Below are positions 54,708 to 63,045 of a stretch of DNA of 64,000 nt, piece by piece. The notes below the pieces were generated by a model. That model worked only from the letters and a program-made list of their open reading frames with translations, was not told where the DNA came from and ran no database searches. This DNA is from Bifidobacterium ruminantium DSM 6489 (GTDB taxonomy: Bacteria; Actinomycetota; Actinomycetes; Actinomycetales; Bifidobacteriaceae), in NCBI RefSeq assembly GCF_000770925.1, contig NZ_JDTK01000003.1:62001-126000 (forward strand), written 5' to 3'. Within the stretch, counting starts at the first letter, position 1, and each line of letters begins with the position of its first letter. Made by a program: the position numbers and the translations under genes.

Positions 54708-54782
54708 TCAGGCGTTCGGGCGCTTGCCGTGATTGGCGGCCTTCTTACGACGATCCTTGCGCTTACGTCCGCGCATGCCCAT
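54708..54782 (-). CDS. Ribosomal protein bL37-type micro-protein (24 residues)
   Basis: The minus strand encodes MGMRGRKRKDRRKKAANHGK followed by RPNA and a stop, preceded by AAAGGAG. The very basic sequence with the terminal ANHGKRPNA matches the tiny large-subunit protein bL37 found in mycobacterial ribosomes and conserved in actinobacteria. It is too short for most gene finders. A terminator lies right downstream. Confidence 0.85.
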   Translation of the reverse strand: MGMRGRKRKDRRKKAANHGKRPNA

Positions 54783-54897
54783 GATTGGACTCCTTTACTT
54801 GCGATTAATAAGCCTACGGGATTATCGCACACAAGCGAGACGTTTGCCAAATCGGGTGTCCACTGTGTGGCTCCGGCTTATTCCAATGGCGATTATA

Positions 54898-55848
54898 TCA
54901 GTCGAGGGCGCCGATGAACAGCGAAGTGCTCGAAGTCTCCTTCGGCTTGATGACGATGAGGTCCTTACCGGTGTTGAACGCGTTCGCGTACGCCGTCTGA
55001 GGTTCGACAGCCACGCCTGCCGGATGCTTGGACGGTTGGAAACCTGTTCCGGTGCACACTTGGAACGATGTGATGGTCTCATCGCCGCCCACGCGTACCT
55101 TTTTGCCATCGGCTCGCGTGAACACCGCGGTGACGGTGCCGTCCTCGGCGTGTTCCAAATCGGTCCAGGCGTCATCGAACGGCTGCTCGGTGAGCAGCGT
55201 GTCCTTGCGCAGGTCGTACTTGGTGCCGTCCACTGGTTCGGTGCCGGTCGGAATGAGATTCTCGTTGACGGTGACATGCGTGCGGCCGGGCAGCGTCAGG
55301 CTGCACTTGGCGTTGTGGCCGTCGATCTCATCGCCGTAGCCGTTCAGGCCGTTGGCGAGCCATGGATGGATGGCCAACGCCCACGGCGCGTCCGCATCGC
55401 CATTGTTGAAAGCGCTGATGGTCAGGTGCAGGCCATCGTCGGCGAGGCTGTAGGTCGCGGTCACCACGATGTCGAACGGATATCCCTCCATGTTGGGGGC
55501 GCGCCAGCTGAGGGTCACGGCATCCTCTTTAAGGGAGACAAGCTTCCAGAACGCGCGCTTGCCGTAGCCGTGGATGGCGTTGTGGCGCTCATGCTCGTCG
55601 ATCGGCAGCGTGTAGGTCTTGCCTTCGAAGGTGTATTCGCCATTCTCGATGCGGTTCGGGAACGGGATGAGCAGCTGGCCGTGGCAGCAGGTCACCATGT
55701 CATCCGGACCGGGGGAGACGATGATGTCCTCGCCTTGGTAGGTCAGTTTGCGCAGCGTCGCGCCCAACTCGGTGACGACGGCATGGTAATCGCCATGCGA
55801 AATGGAAAATTGCTGTCCGGTGCGTGGCGGCAGATTGGTGCAGGTCAT
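54898..55848 (-). CDS. Aldose 1-epimerase family protein
   Basis: A 316-residue galactose-mutarotase-like protein. Visible are LIPFPNRIENGEYTFEG, NAIHGYGKRAFW (first catalytic His), ALAIHPWLANG (second His) and a C-terminal AVEPQTAYANAF carrying the catalytic Glu. It should interconvert sugar anomers, helpful in a sugar fermenter. The precise sugar is open; some members act on glucose-6-phosphate. It stands alone. Confidence 0.87.
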   Translation of the reverse strand: MTCTNLPPRTGQQFSISHGDYHAVVTELGATLRKLTYQGEDIIVSPGPDDMVTCCHGQLLIPFPNRIENGEYTFEGKTYTLPIDEHERHNAIHGYGKRAFWKLVSLKEDAVTLSWRAPNMEGYPFDIVVTATYSLADDGLHLTISAFNNGDADAPWALAIHPWLANGLNGYGDEIDGHNAKCSLTLPGRTHVTVNENLIPTGTEPVDGTKYDLRKDTLLTEQPFDDAWTDLEHAEDGTVTAVFTRADGKKVRVGGDETITSFQVCTGTGFQPSKHPAGVAVEPQTAYANAFNTGKDLIVIKPKETSSTSLFIGALD

Positions 55849-56034
55849 AAATCACTCCATAGTGTTGTCGACTGTGTTTCCGCTACTATGTTACCGCTCA
55901 CGATGTGGTGGTGGATGCGCTTGTCGTGTGGAAATTCTGCGGATGAAGACGGCCGATGTCGATTGACGGCGCCCGTGCCTTAATATTGGTGATTGCTGTT
56001 GTGATGGATGGATACGATTGGAAGGCGGCTTGAC

Positions 56035-57021
56035 ATGGGCAAACGCATCGTGCTGGCGGATCCGCGCGGATTCTGCGCCGGCGTGGATAGGGCGATTCTG
56101 ACGGTGCGGACGATTCTCAAATCCGCCGATACGCCACGTGCCGACGGATTGCCGCCGGTGTATGTGCGCCGCCAGATCGTGCACAACAAGCATGTCGTCG
56201 AGGATTTGGCCGCGCAGGGCGCGGTGTTCGTGCAGGAATTGGCTGAGATCCCCGATGCCGCCGCCGAAGCCGGCATCCCAATCGTATTTTCCGCCCACGG
56301 CGTGTCTCCGGCGGTCAAAGCCGAGGCCGCGGCGCGCGGCATGCATGTGGTCGATGCCACCTGCCCGCTGGTAAGCAAAGTGCATCGCGAGGTGCTGCGT
56401 TTCGTCAAGGAAGGTTACGAGATCATCTACATTGGGCATAAAGGCCACGATGAGGCCGTTGGCGTGGTGGAGGAATCGCCGGAACATGTGCATTTGATCG
56501 AGCATGCGTCCGACGTCGACTCGTTGGATTTCCAACCTGACACGAAACTGGTGCTGCTTACGCAGACCACGTTGAGCGTCGATGAGACCGCTGGCACGAT
56601 CACCGCGCTCAAAGCTCGTTTCCCATGGCTTGAAATGCCGCCGAACTCCGATATCTGCTATGCCACGTCGAATCGTCAGGCTGCGGTCAAACTGGTGGCC
56701 CAGCAGTCCGATTGCGTGGTGATTGTCGGATCGGCCAACTCCTCGAATTCCGTGCGACTGATGGAGGTGGCGCAGGAGGGCTTGGGGGAGCGCGGCAAAG
56801 CGTATCGCGTGGATGATGCCAGCGAGCTTGACCCGGCATGGTTCGAGGGTCTGGAATCCGTAGGTATCTCCTCGGGTGCCTCCGTACCGGACGAACTGGT
56901 GTCCGGTGTGATTGACGCTCTGCAAAACTTGGGCTTCACCGGTATGAAGTCCGTCGAAACCATCAAGGAAAACATGCACTTCGTGCTGCCGGCGGAGTTG
57001 CGCAGGAAACCCTTGCGGTAA
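56035..57021 (+). CDS. ispH: 4-hydroxy-3-methylbut-2-enyl diphosphate reductase IspH
   Basis: A 328-residue iron-sulphur enzyme, last step of the MEP isoprenoid pathway. The three cluster cysteines lie in DPRGFCAGVDRA, VDATCPLVSKVH and NSDICYATSNRQ; the FSAHGVSP and IGHKGHDEA histidine motifs are present. ATG 56035 follows GGAAGG; nine codons upstream is another ATG without a site. Confidence 0.96.
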   Translation: MGKRIVLADPRGFCAGVDRAILTVRTILKSADTPRADGLPPVYVRRQIVHNKHVVEDLAAQGAVFVQELAEIPDAAAEAGIPIVFSAHGVSPAVKAEAAARGMHVVDATCPLVSKVHREVLRFVKEGYEIIYIGHKGHDEAVGVVEESPEHVHLIEHASDVDSLDFQPDTKLVLLTQTTLSVDETAGTITALKARFPWLEMPPNSDICYATSNRQAAVKLVAQQSDCVVIVGSANSSNSVRLMEVAQEGLGERGKAYRVDDASELDPAWFEGLESVGISSGASVPDELVSGVIDALQNLGFTGMKSVETIKENMHFVLPAELRRKPLR

Positions 57022-57041
57022 ACCGCTCGCTTCGCCTACGA

Positions 57042-57065
57042 ACAGCCCACTGGGCTGTCCGTTTT
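57042..57065 (+). terminator. Terminator of ispH
   Basis: ACAGCCC-ACT-GGGCTGT followed by CCGTTTTA. It marks the end of normal GC content; the AT-rich island begins just after. Confidence 0.65.
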
Positions 57066-57332
57066 ACGGCTCAGTCTGCCTAATTGCGTAAGCGGCCTTT
57101 TCAATAGATTGCTTATCAGGCATTTTAATGATGGATTCGTATGGTTACAGATTAGTAATGCTGATTAATGCCATTGAAGATATGAGAATAGTGTACAGTC
57201 TTTTTTTCAACTATAGTTGATATTGATGTGCCTACATTTTTGTAAGGTATCATTTGCCATCTATAAATTCAGTTTCGAATTGCATCGGTTTGTCTGCAAT
57301 ATGAATATTTGATTTTTTTGGTAATGGGCGGT

Positions 57333-57412
57333 GTTATTGGGGTTCAGGGCCGTGTCTGGAGTCGGTCGGTTATTGCGGTTCGGGGCCGAGGATATTGCCG
57401 TTGAAGGCCGTT
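57333..57412. repeat. Three degenerate 22-base direct repeats
   Basis: GTTATTGGGGTTCAGGGCCG (57333 on), GTTATTGCGGTTCGGGGCCG (57369-57390 with AG) and GATATTGCCGTTGAAGGCCG (57391 on). Spacings are 36 and 22 bases. They are GC-rich in an AT-rich setting. Confidence 0.4.
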
Positions 57413-57471
57413 GGTGGTTAGGCTCCTTTCTTTTTTAAGTGATCGTGAACCATGAGCCCGTCGTTTTGTCT

Positions 57472-57481
57472 GGGGGGGGGG
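57472..57481. repeat. Homopolymer of ten G
   Basis: A run of 10 G lies 60 bases before the ATG at 57542 and inside an open frame from ATG 57452 that joins it in phase. Slippage would change the frame between the two starts, so it is a possible phase-variation tract. Confidence 0.6.
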
Positions 57482-57541
57482 TATCGTTTTCGGCATCGGC
57501 ATAAGAGCCGAAGGGAAGGCCGGAAGGAGGCTTCGCAAAAT

Positions 57542-58003
57542 ATGAGCGGGTCATTTATTGCGTTGAATAGTGTTCTGCATTTGTCCAAGCATGAGCTGGA
57601 TACGATGAAGGTTCGTTTTGTTGACCGGAATGAAGAAACAACAGCATACAAAGAATATATGAAATCTCCTTCAAATGTTAACGATGGCTGGTTTCTGTGG
57701 AGAACGAAGATAGATCGCTTTCGTATAGGAGAGTCGGGTATGTGTCTTATGCGGTTGCCGAAAAATTCTGATTTATGGTTGTTGACAACAATCAAAACGA
57801 TTGTCAGGGAGCTTGCTCCTAAAGGATCTGTTCCTGGCCCTGCCTACATGGGTGAAGAGTGGTCATCTCTTCGGCCCTTTTATGGTCGTCTGATTATTCG
57901 TTATCACAAAAGTCGTCCTGTCTTAGTGCGTCTAAACACCATCATTGATGATCTCACGGTTGATTCTATCTTAAGTAGTGCAGTTACTTGGAATATGGAG
58001 TAA
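57542..58003 (+). CDS. Stand-alone N-terminal domain of a GIY-YIG-nuclease-like protein
   Basis: A 153-residue product. SVLHLSKHELDTMKVRF, then DLWLLTTIKTIVREL, YMGEEWSSLRPFYGRLIIRYHK and TIIDDLTVDSIL resemble, by eye, the N-terminal region of a family of predicted GIY-YIG nucleases in gut bacteria. The nuclease part that should follow is absent: a stop comes just after that region. It may be a remnant or a lone domain. AAGGAGG lies 11 bases before ATG 57542; an in-frame ATG at 57452 would add 30 residues through the G-run. Codons are AT-richer than the neighbours, suggesting transfer. Confidence 0.5.
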   Translation: MSGSFIALNSVLHLSKHELDTMKVRFVDRNEETTAYKEYMKSPSNVNDGWFLWRTKIDRFRIGESGMCLMRLPKNSDLWLLTTIKTIVRELAPKGSVPGPAYMGEEWSSLRPFYGRLIIRYHKSRPVLVRLNTIIDDLTVDSILSSAVTWNME

Positions 58004-58018
58004 AGGTGTGAGCCAGCT

Positions 58019-58729
58019 ATGAAAAAGAAAGCATTATTTATCATACTGGTGGTTGTTCTCCTTGTTTTTGGTAGCGTTATATTTGCAAAAAAATATGAGA
58101 CTATGCTCAACGATGGAAAAACGCGCAATGAAGAAATAGGCAAGGCAATAGAGCCTGCTGATGAAACAAATGTGAGCGAGGATAATGATGCGGACAAAGA
58201 TGATTCCAAAGAAGACAATGATGCCTCCGATAATCCGCAATCAGTGACCAGAGAAATCAATTTCGAAAGTATATTTCATTGCTCTGATCAATACAATTCT
58301 GTATTTAGTGGAAACAGCGCTGATGCATATTTTAAAATTGACCGAGATAGAGACGATAACAGTATTGCATATCTGCAATTTAAAGGACCAAATTATGATC
58401 GTATGAGGATGTATGGCGGCTATGATTTAGAATCTCATGATTATGCAGTCACGATGGGGCTGGGGTGTATTGCGTGGGACGTCGGTTATGAGCCGGGCTT
58501 GGATTCAGGGACTGCTGGTGAACGATTGCGAGGATATCTGGAAGGGCTTGGATTGCAAAATCAAATTGATGAATATTCAGGTATCTATGGCAGTTCGATT
58601 TGGAATATAGAGTTCTCACCTTTGACTGATGTAGCACAGGCTCGATGTACGCACAATAAAGGTTTTACAGTATGCCATATACAAGCAGCTGGAACAGGGG
58701 AGTCCACGATTACATATGACATACAGTGA
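58019..58729 (+). CDS. Exported protein of unknown function
   Basis: A 236-residue protein with an N-terminal hydrophobic helix (about residues 5-23), an acidic Asp/Asn/Glu-rich linker (about 45-75) and a folded C-terminal domain with three cysteines (FHCSDQ, LGCIAWDVG, ARCTHNK; a fourth in TVCHIQ). No family is recognised. The start lies 15 bases after the previous stop, and AT-rich codon use matches its two neighbours. The four cysteines suggest disulphides outside the cell. Confidence 0.65.
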   Translation: MKKKALFIILVVVLLVFGSVIFAKKYETMLNDGKTRNEEIGKAIEPADETNVSEDNDADKDDSKEDNDASDNPQSVTREINFESIFHCSDQYNSVFSGNSADAYFKIDRDRDDNSIAYLQFKGPNYDRMRMYGGYDLESHDYAVTMGLGCIAWDVGYEPGLDSGTAGERLRGYLEGLGLQNQIDEYSGIYGSSIWNIEFSPLTDVAQARCTHNKGFTVCHIQAAGTGESTITYDIQ

Positions 58730-58766
58730 TTAATTTATAACAGAATAAACGAATAAAGGAAGTAGA

Positions 58767-59228
58767 ATGAATAGAAAAATTAAATATTATTCTGTTGTTG
58801 TATTGGCTTTGATTATTGGAACTCTTATTTCCGCATGTTCGGTTCCATTGGGTAGTAATCCATATGGCACATACGAAGGGATGCTGGAGGATTGTGGTCA
58901 GGGAGACAACATAAAAGAAATGCAATTCTACTCATTGTCATGTGATTATACCTTCACCATAAATAAGAATGGGACTTTGTCCGCTAATGTCGTTTATTAT
59001 GATCAAAAAACCGGAGATGAAGTTACAATAGATAGCGTTCCCGGCGAAGTGTGGGGTGGCGCAGGATTGGTTAATATTCAGAATGGGAAGGTCGTTTCGG
59101 GCTCTCCAGAAGATAATTGGTTTGATGTCGAACTTAATACAGGAGATACTGTGAGAGTTTCAATTGAAAATAATGACATGACTTTTGACGTTGGAGGCGA
59201 TCACGAGTTCACTCTTGAAAAGCAGTGA
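58767..59228 (+). CDS. Small lipoprotein of unknown function
   Basis: A 153-residue protein with a clear lipobox (LISAC, Cys24) and a mature part rich in beta strands (YTFTINKNGTLSANVVYYD, SGSPEDNWFDVELNTGDTV). No family is recognised. AAAGGAAG precedes the ATG. It closes the AT-rich three-gene set; together with the gene before it, it suggests a cell-surface function. Confidence 0.7.
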   Translation: MNRKIKYYSVVVLALIIGTLISACSVPLGSNPYGTYEGMLEDCGQGDNIKEMQFYSLSCDYTFTINKNGTLSANVVYYDQKTGDEVTIDSVPGEVWGGAGLVNIQNGKVVSGSPEDNWFDVELNTGDTVRVSIENNDMTFDVGGDHEFTLEKQ

Positions 59229-59260
59229 AACATTCGGGGTTAGTAAAGTACAATAATTGA

Positions 59261-59306
59261 GACTGATGGTTACGTTATTTATGCGACCGTCAGTCTTGAA
59301 TTTTAT
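59261..59306 (+). terminator. Terminator at the end of the AT-rich island
   Basis: AGACTGA...TCAGTCT arms with an extra GGT/ACC pair set inside, followed by TGAATTTT. Confidence 0.55.
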
Positions 59307-59377
59307 GTATGAGAGAAGAGATCTCAACGAAATATAGAGAATAGCCGAGAAAATGTAGTGGCTGAAAGCTGATTCAT

Positions 59378-59893
59378 TTACCACGTGCCGATTGGTGCGG
59401 CAACGGCATTCAAGACCTTGAGCAGGTCCTGTGGATTCACGCCCACAGACAGGCCTCGCTTGCCGCCGGAGACCAGAATTTGGTCGAATTGCAGGGCGCT
59501 TTCATCCAACACAGTCTTATGACGTGTCTTCTGGCCTAACGGCGAGATGCCGCCAACCACATAACCGGATTCACGCATCGCCACCTTGGGATCGGCCATA
59601 GAGGCCTTCTTGGCACCTACGGCTGCAGCCAAGGCTTTCAAATCCATATGACCGCTGACCGGCACCACGCCGACCACGCGTTCGGAGCCGGTGTCCGCCA
59701 TCAGCGTCTTGAACACCTGATGCTCGTCGAAACCGAGCTTGGTGGCGGCCTCAACCCCATAACCGTCATCCATGTGATCGTTCGAATGCGCGTATTCGTA
59801 GGTTTTGAACGGAACTCCGGCTTTTTCCAACTGCACGGTGGCCGGTGTGGAACCGGCGCCCTTCTCATGCTTTTTCTTTGCCATGCCGCCCAT
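59378..59893 (-). CDS. ybaK: Cys-tRNA(Pro) deacylase (YbaK/EbsC family)
   Basis: A 171-residue YbaK-type editing domain: GVEAATKLGFDEHQVFKTL, then ASMADPKVAMRESGYVVGGISPLGQK and ILVSGGKRGLSVGVNPQDLL. It removes cysteine misloaded on proline tRNA. GGAAGG stands six bases before ATG 59893; ATG 59884 is an alternative. Confidence 0.93.
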   Translation of the reverse strand: MGGMAKKKHEKGAGSTPATVQLEKAGVPFKTYEYAHSNDHMDDGYGVEAATKLGFDEHQVFKTLMADTGSERVVGVVPVSGHMDLKALAAAVGAKKASMADPKVAMRESGYVVGGISPLGQKTRHKTVLDESALQFDQILVSGGKRGLSVGVNPQDLLKVLNAVAAPIGTW

Positions 59894-59933
59894 AATAAGC
59901 CTTCCACGTGTCCGTTGCGGCGTTTCGGATACG

Positions 59934-59967
59934 AAAAGGGGCTTCCGCCGAAGCGAAAGCCCCTTTG
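59934..59967 (-). terminator. Terminator of gap
   Basis: AAAGGGGCTT pairs with AAGCCCCTTT; on the minus strand the hairpin ends in CCCCTTTTCG. Confidence 0.75.
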
Positions 59968-60010
59968 TCTGAGGTTCAGAGACGAACCGTGCGGATTACT
60001 CCGCGCCGAT

Positions 60011-61066
60011 TCACTCGGAGATCTCGGCGAAGTACAGCAGGGTACGCACCATGTTGCAGGTGAAGCCGTACTCGTTGTCGTACCAGGAGACGGTGCGAGC
60101 CATGGTCAGGCCGTCAACGGTGTTGACATCGGTCTGGGTCGGATCGAACACGCCACCGTGGGTGTCGCCGATGATGTCGGAGGACACGATGCCGTCTTCG
60201 TTGTAGCCGTAGAAGTCGGTGTCGGAGAAGGCGGCCTTGAAGGCGGCGTTGATCTCATCGGCGGTGACTTCCTTGTTCAGGACGGTGGTCAGCTCGGTGA
60301 CGGAGCCATCCGGAACCTGGATGCGCTGGGCGTGGCCCTGCAGCTTGCCGTTCACGGACGGAACGACCTTGCCGATGGCCTTGGCGGCGCCAGTGGAATG
60401 AGGAATGGTGTTGATGGCGGCGGCGCGGTTGTTGCGAGCCTTCGGGAAGCGCGGGCCGTCGAGGATCATCTGGGTGCCGGTGTAGGCGTGGATGGTGGTC
60501 ATGAAGCCAGCCTTGATGCCCCAGTTCTCGTCCAGCAGCTTGACCATGGCGGCCATGGAGTTGGTGGTGCAGGAGCCGGCGGACACGATCACGTCGGACG
60601 GCTTCAGGATCTCGTGGTTCACGCCGAACACGACGGTCGGGGTGACATCGTCCTTGGCCGGGGCGGAGATCAGAACCTTCTTGGCGCCGGCGTTGATGTG
60701 GGCCTGGGACTTCTCGGCGGAGGTGTAGAAGCCGGTGCACTCGAGCACGAACTCGACACCGTCGTTCTTGACCCACGGGATGTTGTTGGCGTCCTTCTCG
60801 GCGTAGACCTTGTATTCCTTGCCGTCGACCACGATGGAGTCATCGGTGGAGGTGACCTCGACCGGGGTGCCATCGTCATGACGGAAGGTGCCGTGGGTGC
60901 TGTCGTACTTCAGCAGGTAGGCCAGCATGGACGGGGTGGTCAGATCGTTGATTGCAGCGACCTCGATGTCACCGGCCTGGCCGCCACGAGCCTGCAGCTC
61001 GAAGATACGGCGGAAAGCCAGACGACCGATACGACCAAAGCCGTTAATACCAATCTTAACTGTCAT
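60011..61066 (-). CDS. gap: Glyceraldehyde-3-phosphate dehydrogenase
   Basis: A 351-residue NAD-dependent GAPDH: NGFGRIGRLAFR at the start, catalytic Cys in SAGSCTTNSMAAMVK, and VSWYDNEYGFTCNMVRTL near the end. It is the key oxidation step of the bifid shunt's lower half. Codon use is extremely biased to C-ending codons, so expression should be very high. AAAGGGAG precedes the ATG. Upstream lie a GTGTGCC-AA-GGCACAC repeat and a GTGAGCGTTCAC site. Confidence 0.97.
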   Translation of the reverse strand: MTVKIGINGFGRIGRLAFRRIFELQARGGQAGDIEVAAINDLTTPSMLAYLLKYDSTHGTFRHDDGTPVEVTSTDDSIVVDGKEYKVYAEKDANNIPWVKNDGVEFVLECTGFYTSAEKSQAHINAGAKKVLISAPAKDDVTPTVVFGVNHEILKPSDVIVSAGSCTTNSMAAMVKLLDENWGIKAGFMTTIHAYTGTQMILDGPRFPKARNNRAAAINTIPHSTGAAKAIGKVVPSVNGKLQGHAQRIQVPDGSVTELTTVLNKEVTADEINAAFKAAFSDTDFYGYNEDGIVSSDIIGDTHGGVFDPTQTDVNTVDGLTMARTVSWYDNEYGFTCNMVRTLLYFAEISE

Positions 61067-61094
61067 GTAATTCTCCCTTTAGGGTAGGCCACGC

Positions 61095-61110
61095 GTGTGC
61101 CAAGGCACAC
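61095..61110. promoter_or_regulatory. Inverted repeat GTGTGCC-AA-GGCACAC in the gap leader
   Basis: Perfect 7-base arms, about 30 bases before the gap start, probably inside its 5' leader if the promoter is TTGCCC-N18-TACAGT (minus, about 61147-61176). Confidence 0.45.
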
Positions 61111-61208
61111 AGAAGCCATTGTTTACCAACATCGTCCACTGTAGTGCGTCACCTGTACTTAGGGCAACGTCTCCGACGCGTGTCCCGGAAAAAGAAACGC
61201 GATTTTCG

Positions 61209-61220
61209 GTGAGCGTTCAC
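61209..61220. promoter_or_regulatory. GTGAGCGTTCAC site upstream of gap
   Basis: One base pair away from the perfect palindrome GTGAACGTTCAC found before ldh (15259-15270). It lies at the end of the upstream gene, about 145 bases before gap. Confidence 0.45.
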
Positions 61221-61984
61221 ATCTTTGCCGGCGTGCCTGATCGCCGGTCGCCCGGTTGTGCCAGCGCGGAGGAGACGGACGTGTCGAGCGCTCCCAGATC
61301 GCCGGTGAAACCGTGCGACCATAACACGCGTGGCAGAGGAGCTTCAATGGGGAACGTGACGACAAGCGTGCCATGCTCCACTTCGATGCGCGATGGCTTG
61401 CCTTTGAGGAATTCGTTGCTCAGACCGTTGACGCGTACGCTGGACATTGAGGCGTGGTCGAGCTCGTATTTCAGTCCCGTCTCGCTCACTCCGGTCGAAA
61501 TATCGCTGTGGGAGAACACTGACACCATGCGTCCAGGTGCGACGTCATTCGTTGGGAAGTCGAGCGCGCCGTCGCAAACGGCGGTGACGATCGCGCCATC
61601 GCCGTGCAGATAACCGATTGCGCCATGGGCGGCCAACAACGCCACAAGCTGTATGTTGGCGATTGTGTGGTCGATTCGTCCGCCTAGTGCGCCATATATA
61701 TGGAATGTGCGTGCGCCATGCCGCCATCCGATCTTCATCGCGGACAGCAGGTCGGGGTCGTCCTTCTCCGTTGGCAGCGCGATGGTGTGGTCATCATTCG
61801 TTGGTCGTGTGCCGGTGATCGAATCGAAATCGCCCACCAGAAAATCGACGTCGATGCCGGAGGTCTGGGCGTGGTCGTAACCGCCGTCCGCGGCGATGAC
61901 GAAGGCTTCGGACGGAACGGCGGAAATCTCGTCGTAATAATCGCCCGCGCCGAAAATCACACATGTATTGGAATTCATGGTCAT
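61217..61984 (-). CDS. Thiamine pyrophosphokinase
   Basis: About 255 residues. The conserved set of thiamine diphosphokinases is present: VIAADGGYDHA, FLVGDFDSITG, TEKDDPDLLSAM and YGALGGRIDHTIANI. It makes thiamine diphosphate, the cofactor of the xylulose-5-phosphate/fructose-6-phosphate phosphoketolase on which bifid metabolism depends. Start is ATG 61984 or 61978; no strong ribosome site is seen. It lies upstream of gap on the same strand. Confidence 0.88.
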   Translation of the reverse strand: MTMNSNTCVIFGAGDYYDEISAVPSEAFVIAADGGYDHAQTSGIDVDFLVGDFDSITGTRPTNDDHTIALPTEKDDPDLLSAMKIGWRHGARTFHIYGALGGRIDHTIANIQLVALLAAHGAIGYLHGDGAIVTAVCDGALDFPTNDVAPGRMVSVFSHSDISTGVSETGLKYELDHASMSSVRVNGLSNEFLKGKPSRIEVEHGTLVVTFPIEAPLPRVLWSHGFTGDLGALDTSVSSALAQPGDRRSGTPAKM

Positions 61985-62110
61985 GCGAAGATAGTGTACG
62001 TGCGCGTCCATACGCTTTCCGGAATGGCGCGTGTGTGCCGCATCCGGCGCCGTCCGGGGGCGTCTGCAAAGATAGGTTCGAAACACGACACGCGATGTCC
62101 GGGTGTGTGG

Positions 62111-62328
62111 TATTATCTACAAGGCTTGAGAAATCAAGAAAGCGGGACATCCCCACCTGGAAGCCTTTCATGGTCTCGGGTTCAGGCAATTGCCTTTCCA
62201 CCGATTCGACGGTGAGATACGCTGGCCACATATGTGGTTTTCGCGTGCGCTTTATTGCGCCTTGGCGATTCATGGACATTCGGGATTTTGGAATACTGCC
62301 AATCTAGGGACGTTCCGTTGCATGGAAC
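62111..62328 (+). promoter_or_regulatory. Extended -10 promoter and about 205-base infC leader
   Basis: TGGTATTAT (TATTAT at 62111-62116) is an extended -10. Transcription from about 62123 gives a leader of about 205 bases before infC with several short complementary stretches. Long leaders before infC-rpmI-rplT are used for L20-dependent feedback in other bacteria; I did not match a named motif. Confidence 0.45.
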
Positions 62329-63027
62329 ATGAGGATTGGAGTCATCATCAGCGACGAACCACGTATTAACGACGAGATTCGCGTCTCCCAGGTGCGTCTG
62401 ATCGGCCCGAACGGCGAGCAGGTGGGAGTCATCGCGACTTCCGTCGCACTGAACCTGGCAAAGGAAGCGAACCTCGATCTCGTCGAGGTGGCGCCCAACG
62501 CGAAGCCTCCGGTCGCCAAGCTCATCGATTACGGCAAGTACAAGTACAACGAGAAGATCAAGGCTCGTGAGGCACGCCGCAACCAGAGCACCGCGGAAAT
62601 CAAGGAAATCCGCTTCCGCCTGAAGATCGACGACCATGACTTCGAGGTCAAGAAGGGCCACGTTGTGCGCTTCCTGAACGGCGGAGACAAGGTCAAGGTC
62701 ACCATCATGCTGCGCGGCCGTGAGCAGTCCCGTCCAATCGGCGGCGTCGAGCTGCTGAGGCGTCTTGCCAGCGAGGTGGAGGAGTACGGCACCGTCGAAT
62801 TCGCCCCGAAGCAGGAAGGTCGCAACATCATCATGACGCTTGCGCCGAAGGGCAAGAAGGTTCACACTCAGTCCGAGCAGCGTCGTCGTGGCGATCAGTC
62901 CCGTGCCGAGCGTCAGGCCCGTCAGGCCGCGCGTCTGGCCGCCAAGCAGGAGGCCCAGGCACAGGCGGCAGCCGCAGCCAAGGCAGCCGTGGCGTCCGAC
63001 AAAACGAAGACTTCCGAATCGAAGTAA
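62329..63027 (+). CDS. infC: Translation initiation factor IF-3
   Basis: A 232-residue IF-3: [20 protein letters not shown], the linker helix [19 protein letters not shown] and C-terminal [16 protein letters not shown] Lys/Ala/Gln-rich tail of about 45 residues exceeds the usual length, as in other bifidobacteria. Start ATG 62329 lacks a strong ribosome site; infC often uses poor starts for autoregulation. Confidence 0.96.
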   Translation: MRIGVIISDEPRINDEIRVSQVRLIGPNGEQVGVIATSVALNLAKEANLDLVEVAPNAKPPVAKLIDYGKYKYNEKIKAREARRNQSTAEIKEIRFRLKIDDHDFEVKKGHVVRFLNGGDKVKVTIMLRGREQSRPIGGVELLRRLASEVEEYGTVEFAPKQEGRNIIMTLAPKGKKVHTQSEQRRRGDQSRAERQARQAARLAAKQEAQAQAAAAAKAAVASDKTKTSESK

Positions 63028-63045
63028 CAAACAAGGAGGGCAGCA

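Larger units (their letters stand above)
57066..57541. other. AT-rich intergenic stretch opening the 57-59 kb island
   Basis: About 475 bases without a convincing gene. The first part (to about 57320) is rich in A and T. Then come three degenerate 22-base repeats (57333-57412), a T-run near 57427-57436 and a run of ten G (57472-57481) before the next gene. Confidence 0.55.

Noticed and set aside
57344..57795. Minus-strand frames in the island as a transposase end
   Set aside because: No transposase motifs or terminal inverted repeats could be found; composition alone does not support an insertion sequence.
59648..61087. 479-codon plus-strand open frame
   Set aside because: Antisense to gap and ybaK; the Gly/Val/Asp-rich translation comes from the extreme codon bias of gap.
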